From NCBI RefSeq assembly GCF_029360585.1, contig NZ_JAQZSJ010000011.1, positions 1-64,000 on the forward strand: a stretch of 64,000 nucleotides of DNA, read 5' to 3'. Below are positions 47,679 to 56,202 of the stretch, one piece after another (the first letter of the stretch is position 1; each line of letters begins with the position of its first letter). The translations under genes and the position numbers were made by a program. This DNA comes from Cohnella caldifontis. GTDB lineage: Bacteria; Bacillota; Bacilli; Paenibacillales; Paenibacillaceae. Below the pieces are notes generated by a model. The model saw nothing but the letters and a program-made list of their open reading frames with translations, was not told the DNA's origin and did not search any database.

Positions 47679-50482
47679 TGCGGATCCTCGCGTACCTTCT
47701 GCTGAAAATGTGGCAAAACCGCTGGTTCACGCTGGGGACGCTGCTCGGGCTGACGGTGGCGGCGGCTTTCGCGATGAGCATTCCGATGTACGCGGACGGT
47801 ACGCTGAAGCGTCTCGTGGCCAGCTCGCTCCAGGAGAAAACCAAAGGGCTGCCCCCGGCTTCCCTGTATATCAAGTATCAGCCTTCGGACATGGAAGACG
47901 CGGACGTCGAGGGCCTTGCGCAAACGGAGGACTGGATTGGCGGGCAGCTGCCTGGACGCATCGGCTTTCCGGTGATCGCGACCTCCTCCCGGTTCGGTTT
48001 GCCGATGTCCGCGATTCGTCCCGCTGACGGCGGCTCCGGCCGGCTCGTCCGGATGGAGCTGGCTTGGCAGAGCGGGATCGCCGAGCGGGCCGAGGTGACG
48101 GAAGGGAAGCTGCCCCGCGACGGCTTGCGGGAAGGCGCGGTGGAAGCGATCGTGCTGGACGAGACGATGGAACGTTATAGCTGGAAAATCGGCGACACGT
48201 TCACTTATTCCTCGAAAGACCGAGACGGCAAGACGCAGCGCCTGAAGGTCCGGATCGTCGGAGCCTACAAGTTGAAGGACGAGTCCGATTTCAGCTTGGC
48301 CGTCGACGGGAAGGAGAGGCTGGCGGAGACGCTTCTGGTGAGCGAACGGACGATGACGGAAGAGCTGCTCGGCCGGAGCGGGCTGGTGCTGGATTCGGCC
48401 GGCTGGTTCTACGCCTTCGACCTGCGGGACATCCGCATCCGCGACTTGTCGCCGCTTATCGGCGAGCTGCGCCGGCTGGAAATTACGCTGAGCGGCATGC
48501 TGGCGGATACGAAAGTGAATCTGACCTTCGAAGACATGCTGCGCGAATTCCGGCAGACGAGCCTGCTGCTGCAGGCGATGCTGTTCGCGCTGGCGGCGCC
48601 GGTACTCGCCATGGTGCTGTATTTCATCACCCTGAACGCCCAGCAGTCGCTGATCCGCCAGCGCGGCGACATCGCGGTGCTGCAGAGCCGGGGCGCAAGC
48701 CCGCGGCAGATCGCGGCGCTGTACGCGATCGAAGCTTCGCTGCTCGGGGCGGCGGCGCTGCTGGCCGGGCTCGGCCTGGCTTGGTTCATGGCCAAGACGA
48801 TCGGCTCGTCCAGCGGCTTCCTCTCCTTCGTCGGCCGCAAGTCGATCCCGGTCGGCTGGACGCCCGCCGCCTGGTGGCTCGGAGGCGCGGCTACTTTGCT
48901 CGCCGTCATCGCGACGACGGCGCCGATCCGCGCGTACGCGGGAACTTCCGTCGTGCAACACGCCCGGAAGCGGGCGGGCGCGGACCGGCCGCCGTTGTGG
49001 CAGAAGTTCTACCTGGACGCGGGACTATTGGCGTTGGCCGCGGCCGGGTGGTACTTGCAACGCGCCGGCCGCCTCGCCTCGTTGGAAGCCGGAGGCGGCG
49101 GAAGCGGGACGGGGGCGGGGACCGGGGCGTTCCAACCGGCGATCTTCGTATTTCCGGCGCTGTTCATTTTCGCCGCCGGCCTGCTCAGCCTTCGGCTGTT
49201 CCCGCTGCTGCTGCGGCTGTGGAACCGGCTGACGAAGAACCGCATGCCGGTCGTCGCCTACCTTACGTTAACGCAGCTCTCGCGTTCGGCGGCGGCGTTT
49301 TATCCGATCATGATTTTGCTCATTCTGACGATCGGACTCGGCGTGTACGACGCTTCGGCCGCGCGGACGATGGACCGCAACGCTTCGGACCGCGTGATCT
49401 ACCAATACGGGAGCGACGTGGTGCTGAAGGCCGCATGGGAAGGCGTCCAGGACGGGGAAGACGCCAACAAGACCTACTATTCGGAGCCGCCGTTCGGCGC
49501 GTACCGGGACCTGCCCGGCGTCGAAAGCGCCGCGCGGGTGCTGAAAGCCAGCGGAGGCAAAGTCTCGCTCGGCGGCAAGTCTGCCGGAACCGCGCAGCTC
49601 GTCGGCATCGACAACGCCGACTTTTACCGAGCCGCCCGATTTCGCGACGATTTATACCCGTATCCGCCATACCGGTACCTGGATGCGCTCGGAACGGCCG
49701 AACAGGCGGCTCTCGTCTCCTCCGATTTTGCCTTGCGATACGGCGTTAAAGAAGGCGATCCTTTGCAAGTTACCGTCGGTTACGGCAACGAGGCGGTGGA
49801 TCTGGTCGTCGTCGGCATCGTGAAGTACTGGCCCAGCCTGTACCCGGAAGAGTCGCCGTTTATCGTGGCGAACCTGGATTATCTCTATCAGCAGATCGAG
49901 AAAATTCCGTACGAGGTGTGGCTGCGAATGGAGAACGGGGCCAAGCTGGCGCCTGCGCTGGAGGCGCTGGCCGACCGCGGCATCCCGATCTCGCAGGCGG
50001 ACGATGCGAGAAGCGAGCTGATCGCGCGGCGCAACCATCCGGCCCAAGGCGGCGTTTTCGGCATTCTGAGCCTCGGATTTCTCATTACGCTGCTCGTTTC
50101 GTTTCTCGGCTATTTGATTTTCTGGTTCTTCGCCTTGTCCCGCCGGGTCGTTCAGCTCGGCATCCTGCGGGCGACCGGCCTGACGCGCGGGCAGTTGACC
50201 GGCATGCTGCTGCTGGAGCAGTTGTTCACGACCGGCTTGTCCGTCGCGATCGGCATCGGGCTGGGCACGGCCGCCGGCCGCCTGTTCCTGCCGTTCCTTC
50301 AGCAAGGGGCGGTGGACGGAGCGCGGCAAGTGCCGCCGTTCCGTGTCGTGTTCGAAGCGGAGGATACGATCAGGCTGTACGCCGCGACAGCCGTCATGCT
50401 GGGGGCCGGCGCCTTCCTGCTCGTCTTGCAGCTGCGGCGATTGCGCGTCTCGCAGGCCGTCAAGCTGGGCGAGGAACGGTGA
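47678..50482 (+). CDS. Large FtsX-type ABC permease (MacB/LolE-like)
   Basis: A 934-aa membrane protein. It has an N-terminal helix (about 13-36), a 250-residue extracytoplasmic domain, FtsX-type helices around 305-430, a second membrane pair around 485-560, another external domain, and three C-terminal helices (about 790-910) ending in a basic tail RRLRVSQAVKLGEE. The FtsX pattern occurs twice, as in the long permeases of Gram-positive peptide-response exporters. It couples ATP use to movement of the external domain rather than classical import. Start ATG 47678 overlaps the adaptor stop. Confidence 0.88.
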   Translation: MRILAYLLLKMWQNRWFTLGTLLGLTVAAAFAMSIPMYADGTLKRLVASSLQEKTKGLPPASLYIKYQPSDMEDADVEGLAQTEDWIGGQLPGRIGFPVIATSSRFGLPMSAIRPADGGSGRLVRMELAWQSGIAERAEVTEGKLPRDGLREGAVEAIVLDETMERYSWKIGDTFTYSSKDRDGKTQRLKVRIVGAYKLKDESDFSLAVDGKERLAETLLVSERTMTEELLGRSGLVLDSAGWFYAFDLRDIRIRDLSPLIGELRRLEITLSGMLADTKVNLTFEDMLREFRQTSLLLQAMLFALAAPVLAMVLYFITLNAQQSLIRQRGDIAVLQSRGASPRQIAALYAIEASLLGAAALLAGLGLAWFMAKTIGSSSGFLSFVGRKSIPVGWTPAAWWLGGAATLLAVIATTAPIRAYAGTSVVQHARKRAGADRPPLWQKFYLDAGLLALAAAGWYLQRAGRLASLEAGGGGSGTGAGTGAFQPAIFVFPALFIFAAGLLSLRLFPLLLRLWNRLTKNRMPVVAYLTLTQLSRSAAAFYPIMILLILTIGLGVYDASAARTMDRNASDRVIYQYGSDVVLKAAWEGVQDGEDANKTYYSEPPFGAYRDLPGVESAARVLKASGGKVSLGGKSAGTAQLVGIDNADFYRAARFRDDLYPYPPYRYLDALGTAEQAALVSSDFALRYGVKEGDPLQVTVGYGNEAVDLVVVGIVKYWPSLYPEESPFIVANLDYLYQQIEKIPYEVWLRMENGAKLAPALEALADRGIPISQADDARSELIARRNHPAQGGVFGILSLGFLITLLVSFLGYLIFWFFALSRRVVQLGILRATGLTRGQLTGMLLLEQLFTTGLSVAIGIGLGTAAGRLFLPFLQQGAVDGARQVPPFRVVFEAEDTIRLYAATAVMLGAGAFLLVLQLRRLRVSQAVKLGEER

Positions 50483-50496
50483 GAGGAGATTCGGCG

Positions 50497-51540
50497 ATGG
50501 ACATGATCCGCTGCGAAGGCCTGGTGAAAATCTACAAAACGGACGAGATCGAGGTCGTCGCGCTTCAGGGGCTGAACCTGACGGTGGCACGAGGCGAAAT
50601 GATGGCGATCATCGGCAACAGCGGCAGCGGCAAGTCGACCTTGCTCAACATCCTGGGCGGACTCGACCGGCCGTCCGCGGGGCAGGCGTTCGTCGGCGAA
50701 TGGAACCTGCTGAAAATGACCGACGAGCAGCGGATCGCCTACAAGCGGAATACCGTCGGATTCATTTGGCAGAACAACGCGCGCAATCTCGTTCCATATC
50801 TGACCGCGCTGCAGAACGTCGAACTGCCGATGCTGATCCGGGGCAAGGCGGATCGGGCTTACGCCCGGCAGCTGCTGACCGCCGTCGGGCTCGAGCATCG
50901 GATGGGCAGCCGGCTGACGCAGCTGAGCGGCGGCGAGCAGCAGCGGGTCGCGATCGCTATCGCGCTCGCCAACCGGCCGCCGCTCGTGCTCGCCGACGAG
51001 CCGACGGGATCGGTGGACCGGGCGACCGGGGAGCAGATTCTGGACATTTTCCGGCGGCTCAACCGGGACATGGGCGTGACGATCGTCATCGTTACCCACA
51101 ATCTGTCGGTGGCGGACAAAGTCGATCGGGTCGTCGCCATCCGCGATGGCCTGACCAGCACGGAGTGGTTGAAGCGGGAACCGTCCGAGTCCGACGTGCG
51201 TGCGAATGGGGAATCTCCCGAGCCGGCGTCGGCAGAGGGATCGTCCGCGGACTTCCGATTCGGCGATCGGCATGAAGAATACGTCGTGATTGACCGGATC
51301 GGCCGGCTGCAAATCCCGAAGGCGTATTTGGAGGCTATGAACGTGGGGGATAAAGCGGTGCTTGAATTCGACGGCAACCGGGTGATCATCGGCCCGACGC
51401 GCGAAGCTCCGGGGCTTAGCGGCGGCGCGGACGGGAAGGAGCGGGAGCATGGACAGACGTACCGGGGGGAGCGGGAGGCTGAGATGGCGAACAAAGGGGA
51501 TCGGCAGCATGAACGCGCGGACCGAAGCCCGGCTGAGTGA
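50497..51540 (+). CDS. ABC ATPase (LolD/MacB type) fused to an AbrB/SpoVT-like domain
   Basis: A 347-aa protein. Residues 1-225 are a MacB/LolD ATPase: Walker A GNSGSGKST, signature LSGGEQQRVAIAIA, Walker B LVLADEPTGSVD and the H-loop VTHNLS. After a linker, residues about 260-302 read VVIDRIGRLQIPKAYLEAMN and VGDKAVLEFDGNRVIIGP, the swapped-hairpin AbrB/SpoVT pattern normally used for DNA binding and dimerisation. The last 45 residues are charged and disordered. GAGAGGAG precedes ATG 50497, 14 nt after the permease gene. The fusion is unusual. Confidence 0.85.
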   Translation: MDMIRCEGLVKIYKTDEIEVVALQGLNLTVARGEMMAIIGNSGSGKSTLLNILGGLDRPSAGQAFVGEWNLLKMTDEQRIAYKRNTVGFIWQNNARNLVPYLTALQNVELPMLIRGKADRAYARQLLTAVGLEHRMGSRLTQLSGGEQQRVAIAIALANRPPLVLADEPTGSVDRATGEQILDIFRRLNRDMGVTIVIVTHNLSVADKVDRVVAIRDGLTSTEWLKREPSESDVRANGESPEPASAEGSSADFRFGDRHEEYVVIDRIGRLQIPKAYLEAMNVGDKAVLEFDGNRVIIGPTREAPGLSGGADGKEREHGQTYRGEREAEMANKGDRQHERADRSPAE

Positions 51541-51988
51541 GCTGTACGCGGCGCACGCGCCCGCTTTGAACGGCTGCATGTTCAGGCTGACGGGCAACCG
51601 GGAAGACGCGGCAGACTTGGTGCAGGAGGCGTTCCTGCGGCTGTGCCAACAGGAACGTCTGCCGGAGTATCCGCTGGCGTGGCTGTCGCGGACCGGCTAC
51701 CGGCTGTTTGTCGACCGATTGCGCCGCGCCAGGCGGATCGTCTGGGTGCCGCTGGATCCGGCTCTCCCCGGAAGCTCCGGACCGGAGCAGGCCGTGCTCG
51801 ACACGGAGGCCGAACGGCAAGCGAACCGGCTTCTGCAGCGCCTGCACCCGCAGGTGCGCGAAGCTTTCGAGATGCGGATTTATGGGGAGTTCAGCTACGG
51901 CGAAATCGCCTGCCGCCTCGGCTGCTCCGAGAACACGGTGAAAACCTGGATCCGGCGGGGCAAAGCGAAACTGTCCGGATGGAGGTGA
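51509..51988 (+). CDS. ECF-type RNA polymerase sigma factor
   Basis: A 159-aa sigma-70 family protein. Region 2 reads GNREDAADLVQEAFLRLCQQ and region 4 FEMRIYGEFSYGEIACRLGC with the recognition helix SENTVKTWIRRGKAKL. ATG 51509 with GGGGATC upstream gives the usual N-terminus. It overlaps the 3' end of the ATPase-AbrB gene by 32 nt, so it is expressed with the export cluster. No anti-sigma gene follows; the next 800 nt are non-coding. Confidence 0.88.
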   Translation: MNARTEARLSELYAAHAPALNGCMFRLTGNREDAADLVQEAFLRLCQQERLPEYPLAWLSRTGYRLFVDRLRRARRIVWVPLDPALPGSSGPEQAVLDTEAERQANRLLQRLHPQVREAFEMRIYGEFSYGEIACRLGCSENTVKTWIRRGKAKLSGWR

Positions 51989-52066
51989 ACATCCGCGGTA
52001 CTTGGATTTCGCTGCTATATGGGTCGGATAACGGAAAACAGAACCATAGCGCGGAAAAAGGAAAAT

Positions 52067-52090
52067 CCGGAGTCCCTTTGGGGATTCCGG
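52067..52090. other. Hairpin, first copy of the CCGGAGTCCC family
   Basis: CCGGAGTCCC and GGGATTCCGG pair over 10 bp (one G-U) around a 4-nt loop, 78 nt behind the sigma gene. No T tract follows. A near copy with a T tract lies at 52371. Confidence 0.7.
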
Positions 52091-52249
52091 TCAAGCCGTT
52101 GAAGAACCTTCAACATGATGATTAGCAAAAGCGATTTATAATTTTATATTCGATTTTTCGAGTTCAATTATTGGTATAGCCACAGTTCGTCGGTATCTAT
52201 ATGAAAAACCGCATACAATCCTTGATTTAGCGGCCGCAGAGTGAAATGT

Positions 52250-52314
52250 ATTCGAAATTTCAAACAGAATCATCAAATGATCGGCTCAGGTGATTTGTGA
52301 TTGAAATTTCGAAT
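52250..52314. repeat. 12-bp inverted repeat with 41-nt spacer in AT-rich DNA
   Basis: ATTCGAAATTTC (52250-52261) is perfectly inverted at 52303-52314. The region 52130-52320 is distinctly AT-rich relative to its surroundings and holds no supported gene. The spacing is too wide for a terminator; it may be the edge of a small mobile element. Confidence 0.55.
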
Positions 52315-52370
52315 TCGTTGGATGGTTTCCCAAAGGGGTCGAAGAATCCTAATAACGGCTTCGCCAACAG

Positions 52371-52407
52371 GCTGACCGGAGTCCCCCTGGGGGGGATTCC
52401 GGTTTTT
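52371..52407 (+). terminator. Terminator-like hairpin, second copy of the CCGGAGTCCC family
   Basis: CCGGAGTCCCCC and GGGGGATTCCGG pair with a short loop and are followed by TTTTT. Outer CTGAC and GTCAG continue the symmetry across the T tract. It would end transcripts reading through from the sigma gene. Confidence 0.75.
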
Positions 52408-52527
52408 CCAGTCAGGCATCCGTGGTCACGCCGCCGTGTTATCGCATTCGCGAACTCGATCGGCGAATCGAATTCGAGCGCCGCATCGAACGCCGGAGTT
52501 ATTGCGGAATCGTTCGAAGGAGGAACG

Positions 52528-52555
52528 GGAGTTATTGCTTTGGAGCAATAACTCC
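52528..52555. repeat. Perfect 12-bp hairpin of the AGTTATTGC family
   Basis: GGAGTTATTGCT and AGCAATAACTCC flank a TTGG loop. Related copies are a half site at about 52494 and 52593 and a full hairpin at 52639. No T tract. The family fills the gap before the AraC gene, where no gene is supported. Confidence 0.8.
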
Positions 52556-52638
52556 GGCCCCATTCGGCGTGATCGGAAATATAGCCCCCTTTTTATTGCG
52601 CAAAAGCAACAACTCACGCTGATCCATGCGAATTTTCG

Positions 52639-52668
52639 CCGAGTTATTGCGCAAAAGCGATAACTCGG
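52639..52668. repeat. 12-bp hairpin of the AGTTATTGC family, second full copy
   Basis: CCGAGTTATTGC and GCGATAACTCGG pair with one G-U around a 6-nt loop. The arm differences from the copy at 52528 (GGAG against CGAG, GCT against GC) are compensated on the other arm. Confidence 0.8.
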
Positions 52669-52790
52669 ATCAGCTTCGCCGCGATCGGACGCAGCTCGAA
52701 ATCGATCGCAACAGAGTCAATCAGCAAACTCTCTCCGAGCAGACTCCTCCCGGGCTTTACTCGCCGCTCAGGGCTCCGCTTCCCCGCTCA

Positions 52791-53717
52791 TCATTTCGCC
52801 GCCCCGCTCCCCGGATCCCGGCCTGCGCCGCCGTTGTCGTGCAAGGCTTTATATTGCGTAGGCGTGCATTTCTTGAACGCCTTGAACGCCCGGTTGAACG
52901 TGGCGAGACTGCCGAAGCCCGACCGCATGGCGACTTCCGTGACCGACAAATTCGGGTCGATCAGCAGCTTCTCTGCATGCATGATGCGATGCTGGCCCAG
53001 GTAGTCGTAATACGACATCCCGATATACTGTTTGAACAGCCGGGTAAAGTGGAACTTGCTGAATCCGGCAAGCCTGGCTAGCTCCTCCGCTTGGATATCC
53101 TCGGTGCAGTGCTCGTTCATGTAATGGCAGACTTTTAGGAACGTGTCGATGTTTTGACGGTACTTGCGGCTTTTTTTCTGCTCGCCTCGGCTGTGCTCGG
53201 CGTGTACGGCGTTCCGGCCGAGCTCGACGAAAAAGCCGATCAGCTTGGCGTATGCGGCCGCTTCCTTCAGCAGGGATTGGCCGAAATATTCGTCCTTCAG
53301 TTCCAGAAGCAAAGTCCGGAGCGTCCGGTGGAGCTCCCCGTCATGTTCGGACGTGATCAGGCAGCAGGGCCGCAGCAGATGGAACGTGGAGTCGAACCCT
53401 TTGAGATTGTAGAGCAGGGAGCAGTCGAACTGCAGGATGATCCGCTCGCCGGAATCCGGGGATTTGAGCTCGTGCAGCTCGCCGGGAGGAAGCACCAGAA
53501 TATCGCCCGGGCTCAGTTCATAAGAAGTATCGTCCACGATCACCGTATAACGATTGTCGGTCGGCATGATGATTTCGCCGGCGGTATGCCAATGCACCGG
53601 GTAATCTTCCGCTTCGCGATTGAGATACAGCCGGATGCCGAAATGCTCCCGGTAAGCGACCGTTTCCTTCGTGCCGTTCAGGATTTCGATCAAGGCCGCG
53701 CCCCCCCGTTTCCGCAC
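52791..53717 (-). CDS. AraC family transcriptional regulator
   Basis: A 308-aa regulator. The N-terminal cupin-type sensor includes YPVHWHTAGEIIMP and YELSPGDILVLPPGELHEL; the C-terminal double HTH reads QAEELARLAGFSKFHFTRLF and SVTEVAMRSGFGSLATFNRA. GTG 53717 is preferred since GAAGGAA lies 8 nt upstream; TTG 53693 is an alternative. A run of seven C (53701-53707) lies between the two starts. Divergent from the GH3 gene, which it probably controls in response to a sugar. Confidence 0.88.
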   Translation of the reverse strand: MRKRGGAALIEILNGTKETVAYREHFGIRLYLNREAEDYPVHWHTAGEIIMPTDNRYTVIVDDTSYELSPGDILVLPPGELHELKSPDSGERIILQFDCSLLYNLKGFDSTFHLLRPCCLITSEHDGELHRTLRTLLLELKDEYFGQSLLKEAAAYAKLIGFFVELGRNAVHAEHSRGEQKKSRKYRQNIDTFLKVCHYMNEHCTEDIQAEELARLAGFSKFHFTRLFKQYIGMSYYDYLGQHRIMHAEKLLIDPNLSVTEVAMRSGFGSLATFNRAFKAFKKCTPTQYKALHDNGGAGRDPGSGAAK

Positions 53718-53809
53718 AGGTGAATTCCTTCTAATATTCGCAATATTTGAGAAGCAAAAAGCAAAATTTACGATGCGGATCGCCCGCTCATTCCGTATAA
53801 TATTCTCGC

Positions 53810-53823
53810 TGTAACCGCATTCA
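53810..53823 (+). promoter_or_regulatory. Candidate cre site in the araC-GH3 divergent region
   Basis: TGTAACCGCATTCA matches the CcpA operator consensus TGWAANCGNTNWCA at 13 of 14 positions. It lies 9 nt after a TATAAT at 53796-53801 and 115 nt before the GH3 start, a position suited to roadblock repression by glucose. Confidence 0.55.
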
Positions 53824-53938
53824 ACGCGCTTCAGCGCTTGCGCAAAACAAGCTCCATCCGGAGAAGGATGCCGTAAAATCAAGATTTCCGCGACTTTTTC
53901 CGTCGGAACCGAACGATTCTCATCATAGAGGAAAGTGG

Positions 53939-56104
53939 GTGCATAAATCAATGTCAGAATTAGCGAAAAACGAAGCCAAGATTCAGGAGTACAAAGAGCG
54001 CGCCAAACAACTGGTGAGCCAAATGACGCTGAAGGAAAAGGTGCATCAAATGGTGCACGCCGCCCCGGCGATCGAGCGCCTGAACATCCCCTCCTATAAC
54101 TGGTGGAACGAAGCGCTGCACGGGGTCGCCCGGGCCGGCACCGCGACGGTGTTCCCTCAGGCGATCGGACTGGCGGCGACGTTCGACGAAGACCTGCTCG
54201 CGGAAGTGGCGGACGCCACCGCCACGGAAGGCCGCGCCAAGTTCCATATGCAGCAGGAATTCGGGGATACGGACATTTACAAAGGGCTGACGTTCTGGGC
54301 GCCCAACGTCAACATTTTCCGGGATCCCCGCTGGGGCCGCGGGCATGAGACGTACGGCGAGGACCCCTATCTTACGGCCAGGCTGGCCGTGCGGTTCATC
54401 CAGGGCTTGCAAGGCTCGGACGAGAACTACATGAAAGCGGCGGCCTGCGCCAATCACTTCGCCGTCCATTCGGGACCGGAGGATATCCGCCACAGCTTCG
54501 ATGCGGTCGTCTCCACGCAGGACCTGTACGAGACCTACCTGCCGGCGTTCCAAGCCTGCGTGCAGGAAGCGAAGGTCGAAGCGGTGATGGGAGCGTACAA
54601 CCGGACGAACGGCGAACCCTGCTGCGGAAGCGAACTGCTCTTGAAAAAGATCCTGCGGGGAGAATGGGGCTTCGACGGCCATGTCGTGTCGGACTGCTGG
54701 GCGATCCGGGATTTCCACGAGCATCATAAGGTGACGTCCGGTCCCGTCGAATCGGTCGCCTTGGCCGTGAACCAAGGCTGCGATTTGAACTGCGGCAGCC
54801 TCTTCCTGCATTTGCTCGAAGCGGTGAAACAAGGCCTCGTTACCGAGAAGCAGATCGACCAGGCGGTCATTCGGCTGTTCACGACCCGGATGAAGCTGGG
54901 GCTGTTCGACGAGCAGGAGAAGGTGCCGTACGCTTCGATTCCGTATTCGATCGTCGATTCCGCCGAAATGCAGGAGCTGAACCGGAAAACCGCGCGGTCG
55001 TCCCTCGTGCTGCTCAAGAACGACGGCTTGCTGCCCTTGGACAAGTCCAAGATCAAGACGATCGGGGTCATCGGTCCCAACGCGGACAACCGCCGGGCGC
55101 TGGTCGGCAACTACGAAGGCACGGCTTCCCGCTATATCACCGTAAAAGAAGGCATCCAGGATTACGTCGGAGACGACGTCCGGGTGTTCTATTCCGAAGG
55201 ATGCCATCTGTACAAGAACGGGATCAGCGGGCTCAGCCAGGGGAACGACCGCATCTCCGAGGTGAAAGGAGTCTGCAAGGAGAGCGACGTCGTCGTGGTC
55301 TGCCTGGGGCTGGACGCCGGCCTGGAAGGGGAAGAGGGCGACACCAGCAACCAGTTCGCCAGCGGAGACAAGCGGGACTTGAGCTTGCCGGGCCTGCAGG
55401 AGGACGTGCTGAAAGCGGCTTACGAGAGCGGGAAACCGGTCGTGCTGGTCGTGCTGGCCGGCAGCGCGTTGGCGCTCGGATGGGCGCACGAGCACGTCTC
55501 CGCGATCATTCAAGGTTGGTATCCGGGCGCCCAAGGCGGGCGGGCGATCGCCGAGGCGATTTTCGGGGAGTTCTCCCCGGAAGGCAAGCTGCCGATTACG
55601 TTCTACCGCACGTCGGAAGAGCTGCCGGCATTCACGGATTACTCCATGAAAAACCGGACGTACCGTTACATGACGAACGAAGCGCTCTATCCGTTCGGCT
55701 ACGGCCTTTCCTATACGGATATCCGGATCGAGCAAGCGAAGGTCGACACGACTTCGATCACGGATGCCGGCGTCCGCGTAACCGCCGCGGTGCGGAACAA
55801 CGGCAGCATGGCGGGCGGCGAAGTCGTGCAGGTCTACGTCAAGGCGGAACGCGAAGGAACTCCGAATCCGCAGCTGAAAGCTTTCCGGAAAGTGCGTCTG
55901 CAGCCCGGGGAAGTCAGGGAGTTGACGCTGCACGTACCGGTTGAAGCGTTCGGATTATACGACGAAGAGGGCAAACGGAAGCTGTACGAAGGGAACTATT
56001 CCGTGTACGTCGGCACTTCCCAGCCGGATGCGAGAAGCCGCGAGCTGACGGGCAAGGCGGCGGAGAAATTCTCCTTGCTCTCTTCGGTGGAACGGGTAGT
56101 GTAA
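53939..56104 (+). CDS. Glycoside hydrolase family 3 (beta-xylosidase/beta-glucosidase type)
   Basis: A 721-aa exo-glycosidase without a signal peptide, so cytoplasmic. The TIM-barrel domain carries YNWWNEALHGVARAGTATVF and KAAACANHFAVHSGP, with nucleophile Asp252 in HVVSDCW. The second domain carries VVVVCLGLDAGLEGEEGD, followed by a fibronectin III-like C-terminus (LKAFRKVRLQPGEVRELTL). The WWNEALHG pattern is typical of the xylosidase-like branch. GTG 53939 has AGAGGA 6 nt upstream; ATG 53951 is an alternative. With GH67 nearby, xylan-derived oligosaccharides are likely substrates. Confidence 0.9.
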   Translation: MHKSMSELAKNEAKIQEYKERAKQLVSQMTLKEKVHQMVHAAPAIERLNIPSYNWWNEALHGVARAGTATVFPQAIGLAATFDEDLLAEVADATATEGRAKFHMQQEFGDTDIYKGLTFWAPNVNIFRDPRWGRGHETYGEDPYLTARLAVRFIQGLQGSDENYMKAAACANHFAVHSGPEDIRHSFDAVVSTQDLYETYLPAFQACVQEAKVEAVMGAYNRTNGEPCCGSELLLKKILRGEWGFDGHVVSDCWAIRDFHEHHKVTSGPVESVALAVNQGCDLNCGSLFLHLLEAVKQGLVTEKQIDQAVIRLFTTRMKLGLFDEQEKVPYASIPYSIVDSAEMQELNRKTARSSLVLLKNDGLLPLDKSKIKTIGVIGPNADNRRALVGNYEGTASRYITVKEGIQDYVGDDVRVFYSEGCHLYKNGISGLSQGNDRISEVKGVCKESDVVVVCLGLDAGLEGEEGDTSNQFASGDKRDLSLPGLQEDVLKAAYESGKPVVLVVLAGSALALGWAHEHVSAIIQGWYPGAQGGRAIAEAIFGEFSPEGKLPITFYRTSEELPAFTDYSMKNRTYRYMTNEALYPFGYGLSYTDIRIEQAKVDTTSITDAGVRVTAAVRNNGSMAGGEVVQVYVKAEREGTPNPQLKAFRKVRLQPGEVRELTLHVPVEAFGLYDEEGKRKLYEGNYSVYVGTSQPDARSRELTGKAAEKFSLLSSVERVV

Positions 56105-56126
56105 AATCCAAAACAATGGGACTTGA

Positions 56127-56175
56127 AAACAGCGGCATTCTAGGACATCATTACGATCCCAGACTGCCGCTGTTT
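56127..56175. terminator. Hairpin after the GH3 gene, first copy of a repeated terminator
   Basis: AAACAGCGGCA and TGCCGCTGTTT form a perfect 11-bp stem with a 27-nt loop. Its loop (TCTAGG...CGATCC) is closely similar to that at 56867, on the other side of the GNAT gene. Only a short T stretch follows. Confidence 0.7.
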
Positions 56176-56202
56176 ACTTAACCCATTAAAGGGCGTGAAA
56201 CC

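Noticed and set aside
52297-52663. Small ORFs of 60-84 aa in the repeat region after the sigma gene
   Set aside because: Several overlapping frames are open through hairpin repeats, none with a Shine-Dalgarno sequence or a coherent composition.
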